DNA of 64,000 nt from Mesorhizobium sp. B2-4-15 (GCF_006658505.1 NZ_VFUZ01000006.1:1-64000); one strand, 5' to 3'. Shown: positions 18,881 to 28,221, counted from the stretch's first letter. Notes: generated by a model from the sequence alone, not told the origin. A program made the numbers and translations.

Positions 18881-19879
18881 ATGCGTCTTGTTCAGTTCAA
18901 AATGTCCGATGGAAGCCGGCGCGTCGGCCGCGTCTCCAAGGATGGCGACCATCTGCATCCGCTCAAGGGAACGACCACCGTCGTGGAACTGGCGGAAGCC
19001 GCGATCGCGCGTGGCGTGTCCATCGCGGCGCTCGTCGAGGAGCGCACGACGGCGGAACAGGTCGACTACGACCAACTGTTGAATGGAGGTCGCGTGCTGG
19101 CCCCCGTCGATCATGCCGAGCCGGCGCGTTTCCTTGTCACCGGCACCGGCCTGACCCACACCGGAAGTGCGGCCGCGCGCAACCAGATGCATGTGCTGAC
19201 CCATGGCGAAGGTGCCGCGGAATCCGATTCCCTCAAGATCTTTCGCATGGGGTTGGAGGGAGGCAAGCCCGGTGCCGGCAAGATCGGCATCCAGCCCGAG
19301 TGGTTCTTCAAGGGCGTTGGCACCTGCGTCGTGCCGCCCGGCGCGCCGCTGCCGATGCCGGCATTCGCGAAGGCCGGAGCCGAGGAAGCCGAGATCGTCG
19401 GGCTTTATCTCAACGGACCGGACGGCCATCCCTATCGCATCGGCTATGCGCTCGGAAACGAATATTCCGACCACGTGACGGAGGGCGAGAACTACCTTTA
19501 TCTCGCCCATTCCAAGCTCCGTTCCTGCTCGATCGGCCCGGAACTGCTGATCGGTAATTTGCCGGAAGAAGTGCGCGGCCATTCCCGCATCACGCGCGAC
19601 GGCGCGGTCATCTGGGAACAGGAGTTCCTGTCGGGCGAGGCACACATGTCGCACTCGATCGCCAATCTCGAACACTACCATTTCCGCTACCCGATGCATC
19701 GCCGGCCAGGCGACCTGCATGCCTACTTCTTCGGCGCGGCGGTGATGAGCTACGCCTCCGGCGTCCAGACGGCTCCCGGGGACGAGTATGAAATCCAGGC
19801 ACCGACATTCGGCAAGCCACTGCGCAACCGGATGGAAAAGGTGCCGGACGAAGGACTGGTCACCGTCACGAAGCTGTGA
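18881..19879 (+). CDS. AraD1/GguC-type FAH-family protein
   Basis: 332-residue member of the fumarylacetoacetate hydrolase superfamily, in the GguC/AraD1 group found in rhizobial and Agrobacterium sugar operons. The N-terminal part (MRLVQFKMSDGSRRVGRV) precedes the FAH fold with GTGLTHTGSAAARN and GYALGNEYSDHVTE. In this context it likely acts on the 2-keto-3-deoxy acid produced by the dehydratase at 16330, as a 2-keto-3-deoxypentonate dehydratase giving 2-oxoglutarate semialdehyde. An aldolase role is the alternative. A GAGGAAGGG ribosome site precedes the ATG at 18881. Confidence 0.84.
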   Translation: MRLVQFKMSDGSRRVGRVSKDGDHLHPLKGTTTVVELAEAAIARGVSIAALVEERTTAEQVDYDQLLNGGRVLAPVDHAEPARFLVTGTGLTHTGSAAARNQMHVLTHGEGAAESDSLKIFRMGLEGGKPGAGKIGIQPEWFFKGVGTCVVPPGAPLPMPAFAKAGAEEAEIVGLYLNGPDGHPYRIGYALGNEYSDHVTEGENYLYLAHSKLRSCSIGPELLIGNLPEEVRGHSRITRDGAVIWEQEFLSGEAHMSHSIANLEHYHFRYPMHRRPGDLHAYFFGAAVMSYASGVQTAPGDEYEIQAPTFGKPLRNRMEKVPDEGLVTVTKL

Positions 19880-19930
19880 CGGCGAAAGTCCGGAAATCGC
19901 GGTCCACCAGAAAGAAAATGGGAGATTAAA

Positions 19931-20956
19931 ATGGGACTGAAGAGACTGTTTCTGAAGATGGCGACGGTCGGGCTCGGCATCGGCCTCATGACGTCGGCGG
20001 CGCTGGCCGCGAACCTGCGCGTGCTGGCCTGGGATGGCTATGCAGACGCTGACTGGGTCAAGGACTTCACCGCCGCCACCGGCATCGGAGTCGATGTCGT
20101 GTTCATCGGCAGCGATGACGAGATCTGGGCCAAGATCAAGGGCAGCGAAGGGCAGGACTTCGACGTCTTCGCCGTCAACACTGCCCAGCTGCAGCGCTAT
20201 ATCAAGGCCGATCTCGTCTCGCCGATCGATGTGACCAAGCTGCCGAACCAGAAGGAGGTGCTGCCACGCTTCCGTGACCTGAGCACGGTGAGCGGCGTCA
20301 CCAAGGACGGCAAGGTCTACGGCATCCCGTTCTGCTTCGACTCCATCGGCCTGATCTACGACACCGACAAGGTCAAGCCGGCGCCGACCTCGATGTCGGT
20401 GCTGTGGGATCCGGCCTATAGGGGCAAGATCCTCGCCTACGACAATGGCGAGCACAATTTCTCGTTCACCGCGCTGACGCTCGGCTACAAGGATCCATTC
20501 AACCTGAGCGCGGAGCAGATGGCGGCGGTCAAGGCCAAGCTGGTCGAACTCAAGCGCAATGTGCTCAGCTTCTACACCACCGCCGACGAGGCGCAGCAGA
20601 TCTACCAGAACAACGACGTTGCGCTGATCTGGGCCAATTACGGCCAGCAGCAGGTCAAGGCGCTGCAGAAGATTGGCGCCCATGTCGCCTACGTCAATCC
20701 AAGCGAAGGCGCGCTCGCCTGGCTCGACAATTGGGTAATCTCCAAGGGCGTCCGCGACAATGCGGCGGCCGAGAAATGGATCGACTTCATGCTTAGCAAG
20801 AAGGTCAGCGGCGGGCTTTCCGAGCGCACCGGCTTCGGCAACACAGTGGTCGAGTCGAGCAGCGCCGGCAGCAACGACAAGCTGGTCTGGCTCAACAATG
20901 TCGAAGACCCGCTCAGGCGTTCGGACATGTGGAACGAGGTCAAGGCAACGCCCTGA
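19931..20956 (+). CDS. Polyamine-type ABC transporter substrate-binding protein (PotD/PotF-like)
   Basis: Periplasmic binding protein, 341 residues, with a Sec signal peptide (residues 1-26, cut after ALAA). The mature part begins with NLRVLAWDGYADADWVKDF, the usual opening of the PotD/spermidine-putrescine family. A GGGAG precedes the ATG. It follows the sugar-acid enzymes in the same direction with only a 51-nt gap. The true ligand may therefore be a sugar acid, an opine or a polyamine conjugate rather than putrescine. The strong stem-loop at 20982-21006 separates it from its ATPase gene. Confidence 0.88.
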   Translation: MGLKRLFLKMATVGLGIGLMTSAALAANLRVLAWDGYADADWVKDFTAATGIGVDVVFIGSDDEIWAKIKGSEGQDFDVFAVNTAQLQRYIKADLVSPIDVTKLPNQKEVLPRFRDLSTVSGVTKDGKVYGIPFCFDSIGLIYDTDKVKPAPTSMSVLWDPAYRGKILAYDNGEHNFSFTALTLGYKDPFNLSAEQMAAVKAKLVELKRNVLSFYTTADEAQQIYQNNDVALIWANYGQQQVKALQKIGAHVAYVNPSEGALAWLDNWVISKGVRDNAAAEKWIDFMLSKKVSGGLSERTGFGNTVVESSSAGSNDKLVWLNNVEDPLRRSDMWNEVKATP

Positions 20957-20981
20957 TTTCGCTGCCCCACCTTCAAGCCCT

Positions 20982-21006
20982 GGCGGTTCGGACGTTCCGG
21001 ACCGCC
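20982..21006 (+). terminator. Stem-loop after the polyamine-type binding-protein gene
   Basis: An 11-bp stem (GGCGGTTCGGA / TCCGGACCGCC, one G-U pair) with a 3-nt CGT loop, without a T-tract. It lies within the operon between the binding-protein and ATPase genes. It is likely a partial terminator or an RNA 3'-end stabiliser that keeps binding-protein mRNA in excess, as in other ABC operons. Confidence 0.65.
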
Positions 21007-21028
21007 GAAGCGTAAGCGAGAGCATTTC

Positions 21029-22132
21029 ATGAACCAGAACACCGACCTGCTGACGCTGCGGTCCGTCTCGAAATCCTACGGCCCGGTGCCCGTGCTGCAC
21101 GACATCGACCTGTCGATCCGGGACGGTGAGTTCCTCACCGTTCTTGGACCGTCGGGCTCCGGCAAGACCACGGTCCTGCGGCTGATCGGCGGCCTGGAGC
21201 CGCTGACGACTGGCGAGATCCGCCTTGAGGGCCAGGACATCAGCCGCATGCCGATCAACCGGCGGCCGTTCAATACCGTGTTCCAGGATTATGCACTGTT
21301 CCCGCATATGACCGTTTCCGGCAATGTCGGCTATGGGCTTTCGGTGCGCCATATCCAGCGCAAGGAGATCGCGCGCCGCGTCGCTGAGGCTCTCGAGCTG
21401 GTGCAGCTCGAGCGCTTCGCCGATCGCTTCCCTGCACAGCTTTCCGGAGGGCAGCGCCAGCGCGTCGCGCTCGCCCGGGCATTGATCTGCCAGCCGCGCC
21501 TGATCCTGCTCGACGAGCCGCTCGCCGCGCTCGACCTTGAGCTGCGCCGGCAGATGCAGGAATTCCTGAAATCCATCCAGCGTGAGATCAAGACCACCTT
21601 CCTGTTCGTCACCCACGACCAGGAGGAAGCCATCGGTATGGCCGACCGGATCTGCGTCATGCAGGCCGGCCATATCCGCCAGCTCGGCACACCGCACGAG
21701 CTTTACTACAAGCCGAACTGCGAGTTCGTGGCGCGCTTCTTCGGCGAGAACAATCTGGTCGCTGGAAAACTCGGGCCGGTGCAGGGCGAGCTGCGGCCGA
21801 TCGAGACGGCACTTGGGCGCCTGGTCTGCTCGATCAGCGACCAGCCGCATCTGAAGGCCGCGCTGGATGGAGCCAGCGCCTTCGCGGCGTTCCGTCCCGA
21901 GGCCTTGCGCCTCGCGGGCGCCAAGGACAACGACAACCGCTTGTCCGGCACCATCGCCGATCTGGCCTTCGCCGGCTCGTCGACCGTCGCAACGATCACG
22001 GCGGGGGCGGACAACGCCGCCCAACGCCTGCGGTTGCGCATGCCAAGTCGGATCGACGGCAGCATGCTGAAATCCGGCGAGACGGTCTCGCTCTCCTTCG
22101 CGCCGCATGAAGGCCATCTGGTGCTGGCATGA
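21029..22132 (+). CDS. Polyamine-type ABC transporter ATPase (PotA-like)
   Basis: 367 residues. The nucleotide-binding domain has Walker A GPSGSGKT (39-46), signature LSGGQRQRVALARAL, Walker B LILLDEPLAALD and the H-loop VTHDQEEA. A C-terminal TOBE regulatory domain follows (from about residue 245). These features mark the PotA/FbpC branch that energises two-permease importers. It overlaps the first permease by 4 nt. Confidence 0.92.
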   Translation: MNQNTDLLTLRSVSKSYGPVPVLHDIDLSIRDGEFLTVLGPSGSGKTTVLRLIGGLEPLTTGEIRLEGQDISRMPINRRPFNTVFQDYALFPHMTVSGNVGYGLSVRHIQRKEIARRVAEALELVQLERFADRFPAQLSGGQRQRVALARALICQPRLILLDEPLAALDLELRRQMQEFLKSIQREIKTTFLFVTHDQEEAIGMADRICVMQAGHIRQLGTPHELYYKPNCEFVARFFGENNLVAGKLGPVQGELRPIETALGRLVCSISDQPHLKAALDGASAFAAFRPEALRLAGAKDNDNRLSGTIADLAFAGSSTVATITAGADNAAQRLRLRMPSRIDGSMLKSGETVSLSFAPHEGHLVLA

Positions 22133-23001
22133 GCAAGGCCGGCTCGACACAGCCTTCGGAACGGCACCTGTCGCTGCTGGTGACGGTGCTGGCTTTTGCC
22201 CTGCCGGTGGTCTTCGTCCTCGTGCCGCTGGCGATCTTCCTGGTCTACAGCTTCTTCAGCGTCGACCAGGGCACGATCATCCATGCGCCGACGCTCGGCA
22301 ACTATGTCAGGTTCTTCACCGACCCGATCTTTCTGCCGGTGTTCTGGAACACCATCGTGCTGTGCGTGTCGGTGGCCGTCATCTGCATCCTGCTCGCCTA
22401 TCCCGCCGCCTATTTCCTGACGACGCTGAAAGGGCGGTGGCGCTATGCCTTGCTGATGCTGCTCCTGGTCCCGCTGCTGATGAGCTACGTCATCAAGATC
22501 TATGCGATCCGCAGCATCCTCGGCCTCAACGGCTTTCTCAACAAGGCACTGGTGGCGCTCGGCATCCTTGAGCAGCCGTCGACGCTTTTCGTGTTCAACA
22601 TGAACGCCATCCTTTTGACGCTGAGCCTGCTTTTGATCCCCTTCGCCATCCTGCCGATCTTCCTGTCGCTGGAGCGGATCCCTCAGACATTGCTGCGCGC
22701 CTCCGACGACCTTGGCGCGAGCGGCTTGCAGACGTTCCTGCGCATCATCTTGCCGCTCAGCCTGCCCGGCGTCGCCTCGGCGGCGAGCTTCGTCTTCGTG
22801 CTGGCGATCGGCGATTTCCTCACGCCGCAGATGGTCGGCGGGATCAGCGGCTTCACCTTCGGCCGCATCCTCTACAGCCAGTTCGGCACGGCCTATAACT
22901 GGCCGTTCGGCGCGGCACTGTCGGTGGCGCTTGCGATCGTTGTGATCTGCGCAATCCTCATCGGCGAACGGTTCGGACGCAACCGGGGGACGTCGATATG
23001 A
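22129..23001 (+). CDS. Polyamine-type ABC transporter permease (PotB-like)
   Basis: 290-residue inner-membrane subunit with about six membrane segments, the first at FALPVVFVLVPLAIFLVYSF. The ATPase-contact loop is in IPQTLLRASDDLGASGLQTF. The next gene starts within its stop codon region (ATGA at 22998-23001). It forms the translocation pore together with the PotC-like protein. Confidence 0.9.
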   Translation: MSKAGSTQPSERHLSLLVTVLAFALPVVFVLVPLAIFLVYSFFSVDQGTIIHAPTLGNYVRFFTDPIFLPVFWNTIVLCVSVAVICILLAYPAAYFLTTLKGRWRYALLMLLLVPLLMSYVIKIYAIRSILGLNGFLNKALVALGILEQPSTLFVFNMNAILLTLSLLLIPFAILPIFLSLERIPQTLLRASDDLGASGLQTFLRIILPLSLPGVASAASFVFVLAIGDFLTPQMVGGISGFTFGRILYSQFGTAYNWPFGAALSVALAIVVICAILIGERFGRNRGTSI

Positions 23002-23798
23002 GCGCCTTGCCCCGGCCTTCCACACTTTTCCTGGCCGCGATCACGACGCTGGTCGCCATGCTGCTCTACAGCCCGCTGTTCGTGCCGATCGTGTCGTCGT
23101 TCTTCACGATCTCGCATGGCGATGTCGACTGGTCGTCGCCAACCCTGTCGACCTATCGGGCGCTAGCGGCGAACCACGACATCCTGGCCGCCCTGCGCAC
23201 CACGCTGATCGTCGGCATGTGCACCGTCGTGCTCTCGGTGGTCAGCGGGACGCTGCTGGCGCTCTACTATCACGGCCGCCGGTCAGGACGTTCGGTGCTG
23301 CAGTTCATCATCTTCCTGCCGTTCCTGATGCCGCCGATCATCAGCGGACTGGCGCTGCTGATCTTCTTCCGCGAGATCGGCCTCGAACGTTCGCTGCTGA
23401 CGGTCATCATCGGCCATACCGTCTTTGTGCTGGCGATCGTCTATCGCACCGTGCTGATGCGGCTGCAATCGATGAGCCGCTCGCTGGTCGAAGCGTCCTA
23501 CGATCTCGGCGCCACCGGCTGGCAGACTTTTTGGCGCGTCATCCTGCCGAACCTGTCGAGCGCGATGGTCGGCGGCGCCATCCTGGCGTTCGCCCTGTCG
23601 TTCGACGAAACGATGATCACCATTCTGGTCACCGGTACCCAAAGCACGCTGCCAGTCAGGCTGTGGGCGATGATGCGGCTTGGCTTCTCGCCCGACATCA
23701 ACGCACTGGTGGCGCTGATCCTGATGTTCACCGTCCTGCTCTGCGTGCTCGCCGCGCGTTTTCTGATCCCCAGGCAGATGGCGACGGAACGGGCCTGA
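22998..23798 (+). CDS. Polyamine-type ABC transporter permease (PotC-like)
   Basis: 266-residue partner permease with about six hydrophobic helices. The EAA-type loop reads SRSLVEASYDLGATGWQTFW. The segment ALSFDETMITILVTG is characteristic of the PotC group. It is the last gene of the operon that starts with the GntR regulator at 15533. It ends 15 nt before the convergent flavoprotein gene. Confidence 0.9.
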   Translation: MSALPRPSTLFLAAITTLVAMLLYSPLFVPIVSSFFTISHGDVDWSSPTLSTYRALAANHDILAALRTTLIVGMCTVVLSVVSGTLLALYYHGRRSGRSVLQFIIFLPFLMPPIISGLALLIFFREIGLERSLLTVIIGHTVFVLAIVYRTVLMRLQSMSRSLVEASYDLGATGWQTFWRVILPNLSSAMVGGAILAFALSFDETMITILVTGTQSTLPVRLWAMMRLGFSPDINALVALILMFTVLLCVLAARFLIPRQMATERA

Positions 23799-23813
23799 GC
23801 TACCGAGCCCCTG

Positions 23814-25217
23814 TCATCGAGGCAGGGCCGTCGGGTTGAGATCGAAGACACGTCCTGGATTGAGGATGTTCTTCGGGTCGAGCGCTGTCTTCAGCCGCCG
23901 CATCGTGGCGATTTCGGCCTCGCCGCGCGCCAGATGCAGCCACTGCTTCTTGTCGAGGCCGATGCCGTGCTCGGCCGAAACGCCGCCTCCCGCCGCCGCC
24001 ACGCCACGATAGATGATGCCATATGCCGCCGCCGGATCCGCCGTCAGGACCTGATAGTGCAGGTTGCCGTCGCCGAGATGGCCGAAGACATAGATGTCGG
24101 CGCCGGGATCGACGGCATGGATGGCGGCGTCCGCTTCCTGCAGAAAGGCGCCCATGCGCGCCAACGGGATGCTGATGTCGGCGCCGATCAGACCTTTGAT
24201 CGAAAACAGGACGCGATTGGCGTCCTCCCGCACGTCCCAGAGCGCACGGAATTCGCGCGGCGATTGCGAGACGACCACATCGTCGACCACGCCGTCCTCG
24301 ACCGCTTGCATCAGAACCTCGGCGAAGCGCTCGCCGTCGCGTTCGGGCTCGCTGCCCTGGATTTCGGCCAGCACATAGACGGGTGAGCCGGCCGGCAATG
24401 GTGCCGGCATGGCCATGCTGCCGACCATGACGTCATAAAGCGGCGCGAAGTTGACCTCATAGGCGGAAAGTAGCGGGCCGAGCTTTTGCCGGAGCAGCCC
24501 AAGCAGTGCAATCGCCGCATCGAGCGAAGGCAGCGCGCAGAAGGCATTCACCTCGGATGCCGGCTTCGGATGCAGGCGGAGCGCGGCGCGCGTGACGACG
24601 CCAAGCGTCCCTTCCGCGCCGATGAAGAGCTGGCCAAGGTCATAGCCGGAATTGTCCTTGGGCAGGCCCTTGAGCGAGGTCAGCACACTGCCATCGGCGA
24701 GCACGGCCTCAAGTCCCAGCACCTGCGCCCGGTACATGCCGTAGCGCAGCACCCGGATGCCGCCGGCATTGGTGGCTATGTTGCCGCCGACCGTGGCCGA
24801 ACCGCGCGCGCCAATATCGACGCCGAACATCAGCCCGGCGCTATCGGCGGCCTCCTGCACGGACTGCAGCGTCGCGCCCGATTCGGCAACGATGCTGGCG
24901 GCTTGAATGTCCGGAGCGGCGAGGCCGGTCATGCGTTCCAGCGACAGCACGATCTCGCCCGGCTGGACGCGTGCGCCGCCGGCCAGCCCGGTGCGTCCGC
25001 CCTGGACGACGACCGCCTGGCCGAGAGCGTTGCATCCAGCGAGTGCTGCCGCGACGCCAATGGTATCGCGCGGGCGCAACACCACTTCGGGAAGCGCGCC
25101 AAGCTTGCCGTCGGGATCCTCGCGATAGCGCTGGTCCACGTCGGAGCCGGCAAGAACGCCGCCCGCGCCCAGCCGATCGCCAAGGGCGGACAAAAGTCGT
25201 TCCGTTTCAGGCGACAT
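23814..25217 (-). CDS. FAD-linked oxidase, D-lactate / D-2-hydroxyacid dehydrogenase-like (GlcD type)
   Basis: 467-residue flavoprotein of the GlcD/D-2-hydroxyglutarate dehydrogenase group. The vanillyl-alcohol-oxidase-type FAD domain shows VVQGGRTGLAGGA near residue 82 and ARGSATVGGNIATNAGG near 150. The C-terminal FAD-oxidase cap shows FGHLGDGNLHYQ and GGVSAEHGIGLDKKQW. I start at ATG 25217; the upstream in-frame sequence is not conserved in character. It is transcribed alone. The hydroxy acid could come from the neighbouring sugar-acid route (glycolate, lactate or a 2-hydroxyglutarate-type compound), but this is not proven. Confidence 0.88.
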   Translation of the reverse strand: MSPETERLLSALGDRLGAGGVLAGSDVDQRYREDPDGKLGALPEVVLRPRDTIGVAAALAGCNALGQAVVVQGGRTGLAGGARVQPGEIVLSLERMTGLAAPDIQAASIVAESGATLQSVQEAADSAGLMFGVDIGARGSATVGGNIATNAGGIRVLRYGMYRAQVLGLEAVLADGSVLTSLKGLPKDNSGYDLGQLFIGAEGTLGVVTRAALRLHPKPASEVNAFCALPSLDAAIALLGLLRQKLGPLLSAYEVNFAPLYDVMVGSMAMPAPLPAGSPVYVLAEIQGSEPERDGERFAEVLMQAVEDGVVDDVVVSQSPREFRALWDVREDANRVLFSIKGLIGADISIPLARMGAFLQEADAAIHAVDPGADIYVFGHLGDGNLHYQVLTADPAAAYGIIYRGVAAAGGGVSAEHGIGLDKKQWLHLARGEAEIATMRRLKTALDPKNILNPGRVFDLNPTALPR

Positions 25218-25430
25218 CGGACTCAGGCGCCTGAACGGCAAAGCGCGTCGTCTGCATCCACCGACCGGACGGCCCGATGAGTATCCTTGTCCAACACGCT
25301 CGCCATCCTTCAATTGCAGCCGGCCGATCCTATTCGCGATCGCGTGCCGTGCAAGCGATATTGGCCCGCCTCAAGCGAGGCCGGCATCAATCGCGATGAA
25401 ACACGGTTGATGCCGGAAGCACTGTCCAGC

Positions 25431-26690
25431 TTACTGAAGCTTGGCCTGCAGGGCGTTGATGTCGTCGGTGGTCATTTCACCGTCGGTGGTCACCTTGCCG
25501 TCGACAATCTTCCACAGCCGGAACGGTCCGGTGATATCGCCGAACTTGTCGAAGGCGACAGGGCCGATGACGCCTTCATAGCGGATCGGCTTGCCGTCCT
25601 TGATCAGGCCGAGTGCCTTGGCGAACTCCTCCTTGCCGGCAAAGATCGGCGTGCCGGCGGGGTCGACCGCCTTGTACATGGCATCCTTGATCTTGGCCGG
25701 ATCCTCCGAGCCGGCAATGGCGATGGCCAGTCCGACGATGGCGCCGGCATCGTAGGACCGGTCGGCCGCCGGGTTCGATGGCTCGATGCCGGAGAACGCC
25801 TTGTAGTTCTTGGTGAAATACTCGGTCGACGCGGTCGGGTTGGTGCCGGACGACGTGCCGTAGGCATCCTTCAGATAGTCGGCGCCGACCGACTCGATGA
25901 AGTCAGGGCTGTTCATGCCGTCATTGAGCAGGAATTTCTGTACGCCGCCTTGCGAGATCCAGGTGCGGGCGATGGTGGCGCCATCAACCGGCGTGCTGAC
26001 CAGATAAAGTCCGTCCGGCTCGCCTCCCATCGCGGCCGTCACCTCCGAGGCATAGCTCGACTGCTTCTCATTGTAGGGCGTGTCGGAAACGATGGTGCCG
26101 CCGAGCGCTTTATAGGCACGCGAGAATTCGGCCACCATGTTGACGCCGAAATCGTTGTTCACGTGAATGATCGCCAGCTTCTTGAAGCCCCTGTCGATGG
26201 CGTATTTGGCCGCGGCCACGCCCTGCAGCGCGTCCGAGGTGATGGTGCGGAAGAAGATGCCGTTGGTCTTGCCCTCCCGGCCGAGCGCCGTCAGCGTCGG
26301 CGAGGACGACGCCGGCGAGACCTGGACGATCTTGGCCGGCGCGGTCACCGAGGTCAGGATCGGGATCGACACCGAGGAGATGATGCCGCCGATGATGACC
26401 GGCACCTTCTTGACCTGAACCAGCTGGGTCGCGGCATCGACGGCGATGTTGCCCTGGCTCTGGCTGTCGCGCGTGTCGGTCGCAAGGTCACAGCCGCGCA
26501 CGCCGCCTGCTTCGTTGATGTCGCGGAAGGCCATTTCGACCGACTTGGCGCCGGCCTGGCCGTATTCGCCGGCCGGACCGGTCAGTTCCATGACAAGGCC
26601 GACGGTGATCTTGCAGTCGGCGGCCTGTGCAGCACTGGCAATCGTGACAAGAGCGAGCGCGGTGGTGAGTTGGAGTATCGTCTTTCTCAT
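25431..26690 (-). CDS. HAAT-family ABC transporter substrate-binding protein
   Basis: Periplasmic binding protein of the branched-chain type, 419 residues, with a Sec signal peptide (about 1-23, cut after AAQA). The mature chain begins CKITVGLVMELTGPAGEYGQ. Cysteines near residues 26 and 67 may form a disulfide. It is the last gene of the minus-strand arm of the GntR divergon. The matching ATPases and permeases are on the opposite strand at 29914-33363, and no other uncommitted HAAT transporter lies near it. An AAGGGGA ribosome site precedes the ATG. The 213-nt stretch between this gene and the flavoprotein (25218-25430) holds no feature I recognise. Confidence 0.9.
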   Translation of the reverse strand: MRKTILQLTTALALVTIASAAQAADCKITVGLVMELTGPAGEYGQAGAKSVEMAFRDINEAGGVRGCDLATDTRDSQSQGNIAVDAATQLVQVKKVPVIIGGIISSVSIPILTSVTAPAKIVQVSPASSSPTLTALGREGKTNGIFFRTITSDALQGVAAAKYAIDRGFKKLAIIHVNNDFGVNMVAEFSRAYKALGGTIVSDTPYNEKQSSYASEVTAAMGGEPDGLYLVSTPVDGATIARTWISQGGVQKFLLNDGMNSPDFIESVGADYLKDAYGTSSGTNPTASTEYFTKNYKAFSGIEPSNPAADRSYDAGAIVGLAIAIAGSEDPAKIKDAMYKAVDPAGTPIFAGKEEFAKALGLIKDGKPIRYEGVIGPVAFDKFGDITGPFRLWKIVDGKVTTDGEMTTDDINALQAKLQ

Positions 26691-26737
26691 TGTTGTTCCC
26701 CTTGAGTTACACGAACTGGTTTGACGTCTGGAAAGTG

Positions 26738-27160
26738 TCAGTGTCCCGGCACCTGCAGCCAGGTTTCATGCAGATGCCGCCATTGGACGCCATTCGGCGC
26801 CGATGAACTGGTGGTGAAAACGGCGCTCGACTGGCGGCGGCTACGCTTGCCGCCGTGCAACTGCGCCTCGACATAAAGGACGACGATCGTATCGCCGCCC
26901 TGCCAGCCGGGCTTGATGTCCTCGATCGAGATGGCGAAGCCGTCGTCGCAGGTGGCTCGGCTGGAGCGCACATGGTCAACAACGGCGTCACGGTCGAGGA
27001 TCTGGCCGCCTGGTGCGATCATGGTCAAGCCTTCGCCCATGACGGCTTCGAAGCGGCCGAAATCCGCTCTGTCGGCGCGCGCGGCGACGAACCAATCGAC
27101 GAAGAAGCGGTGCAGGTCGATAACCTCGGCGCTGGCCTGCGAAAACAGCTTGGCGTCCAT
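26738..27160 (-). CDS. SnoaL/DUF4440-like small protein
   Basis: 140-residue cytoplasmic protein with the size and pattern of the NTF2/SnoaL fold: an N-terminal helix (IDLHRFFVDWFVAARADRADFGRFEAVM), then strands ending in the RHLHETWL segment typical of DUF4440-like proteins. I start at ATG 27160; a TTG at 27169 overlapping the previous stop is possible. It lies between the aldo-keto reductase and the binding protein in one operon. Function is unknown; such proteins can be small lyases, isomerases or ligand-binding factors. Confidence 0.7.
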   Translation of the reverse strand: MDAKLFSQASAEVIDLHRFFVDWFVAARADRADFGRFEAVMGEGLTMIAPGGQILDRDAVVDHVRSSRATCDDGFAISIEDIKPGWQGGDTIVVLYVEAQLHGGKRSRRQSSAVFTTSSSAPNGVQWRHLHETWLQVPGH

Positions 27161-27165
27161 GGTTT

Positions 27166-28221
27166 TCAAACTCGGCCCGCGTTGAGATTGTAGTGCATGA
27201 TCGAGCCATGGCGGCCATTGCGGTCACGTTCCAGTGTGTAGACGTCGCCCTCGAGGCCGGCGCCCCGCGCTATGACAGCGGCAATCCGCGCGCGGTCCTC
27301 GGCATCGAGTTCGATATCCATGATTTTGGCATTGGCCAGCGCATGCGCCTGGTTGCGGGCACCGACGATTACGGCGGCCACTTGCGGTTGCTCCAGCACC
27401 CAGGCGCTGGCGATGGTGGCGATGTCGACGCCGTGGCGATCACCGACGGCCTTGAGCGTCCGGAGCAGCTGCTGGAACAGCTCCCAGCCACCGAAATCAT
27501 CGATGATCAGCTTGTATTTGACCAGCGAGCGGTTTTCGAGCGGCGTGGCGGGTTCGGCCACATCGAGCCATCTGTCGCTGAGGAAGCCGCCGGCCACCGA
27601 CCCGTAACAGAGGAAGCTGACGCCGTTTGTCTTCGCAAGTGCGGCGAGGCTGTGCGCAGGCCGCTGGTCGAGCACCGAATATTGCAGCTGCTGGCTGACC
27701 AGCGGGACTCCGGCGGCCAGGATTTCGGCAAGCCGGGGCGTGTCGAAATTGGTGGTGCCGAGATTGCGCACCTTGCCTTCGCGCCGAAGCTCGTCGAGCC
27801 ATCCCATCGCTTCGACATAGCGAGGTTGCGCATAGTCCCACCAGTGGAACTGTACGAGATCGAGCCGCTCGGTCTTCAGCCGCTTCAGCGACTGGTCGAC
27901 AATGCCTCTGATGTAGTCACGGCTGATTGTGGCCAGCCGTTCCAGGTCGGGCACCAGCTTGGTGTGCACCTTCATTTTGGCCGCCGCATCGAGGCCGCGC
28001 TCATTGGCCAGCCGCAGGCGCGCGGCGCCGATCAGCTCCTCGACGCCGGTGTAGATGTCGGCGCAGTCATAGGTCCAGATACCGGCATCGAAAGTGGCGA
28101 TCAGATCGGTCACCGCTTGGCTGCGGTCGATGGCGCCATGGCCGCCGGCGAGTTGCCAACCACCGCGGATGACGCGCGAGATCGTGTAGCCTGGGCCGAG
28201 CTCGAAGGTCTTGGCGGTCAT
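27166..28221 (-). CDS. Aldo-keto reductase
   Basis: 351-residue TIM-barrel NAD(P)H-dependent oxidoreductase. The catalytic tetrad is visible as Asp52, Tyr57 (YDCADIYTG), Lys88 (HTKLVPD) and His126 (QFHWWDY). The C-terminal cofactor segment AAVIVGARNQAHALAN also fits. The start overlaps the stop of the TIGR04076 gene by 4 nt. It probably reduces or oxidises a carbonyl in the compound imported by the divergent transporter. The substrate is unknown. Confidence 0.88.
   Translation of the reverse strand: MTAKTFELGPGYTISRVIRGGWQLAGGHGAIDRSQAVTDLIATFDAGIWTYDCADIYTGVEELIGAARLRLANERGLDAAAKMKVHTKLVPDLERLATISRDYIRGIVDQSLKRLKTERLDLVQFHWWDYAQPRYVEAMGWLDELRREGKVRNLGTTNFDTPRLAEILAAGVPLVSQQLQYSVLDQRPAHSLAALAKTNGVSFLCYGSVAGGFLSDRWLDVAEPATPLENRSLVKYKLIIDDFGGWELFQQLLRTLKAVGDRHGVDIATIASAWVLEQPQVAAVIVGARNQAHALANAKIMDIELDAEDRARIAAVIARGAGLEGDVYTLERDRNGRHGSIMHYNLNAGRV

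Noticed and set aside
18587..22150. A 1187-codon open frame on the minus strand
   Set aside because: It runs antisense through four well-supported genes (SDR, FAH protein, binding protein, ATPase). Its translation is rich in Arg, Gln, His and Asp with no recognisable domain. It is the usual complementary-strand artefact of GC-rich coding DNA.
23799..23813. Terminator between the convergent permease and flavoprotein genes
   Set aside because: Only 15 nt separate the two stops and no stem-loop could be drawn there.
25287..26705. A 472-codon open frame on the plus strand
   Set aside because: It is antisense to the binding protein at 25431-26690, which has a signal peptide and a binding fold. 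The plus-strand translation is low in hydrophobic pattern and unrecognisable.
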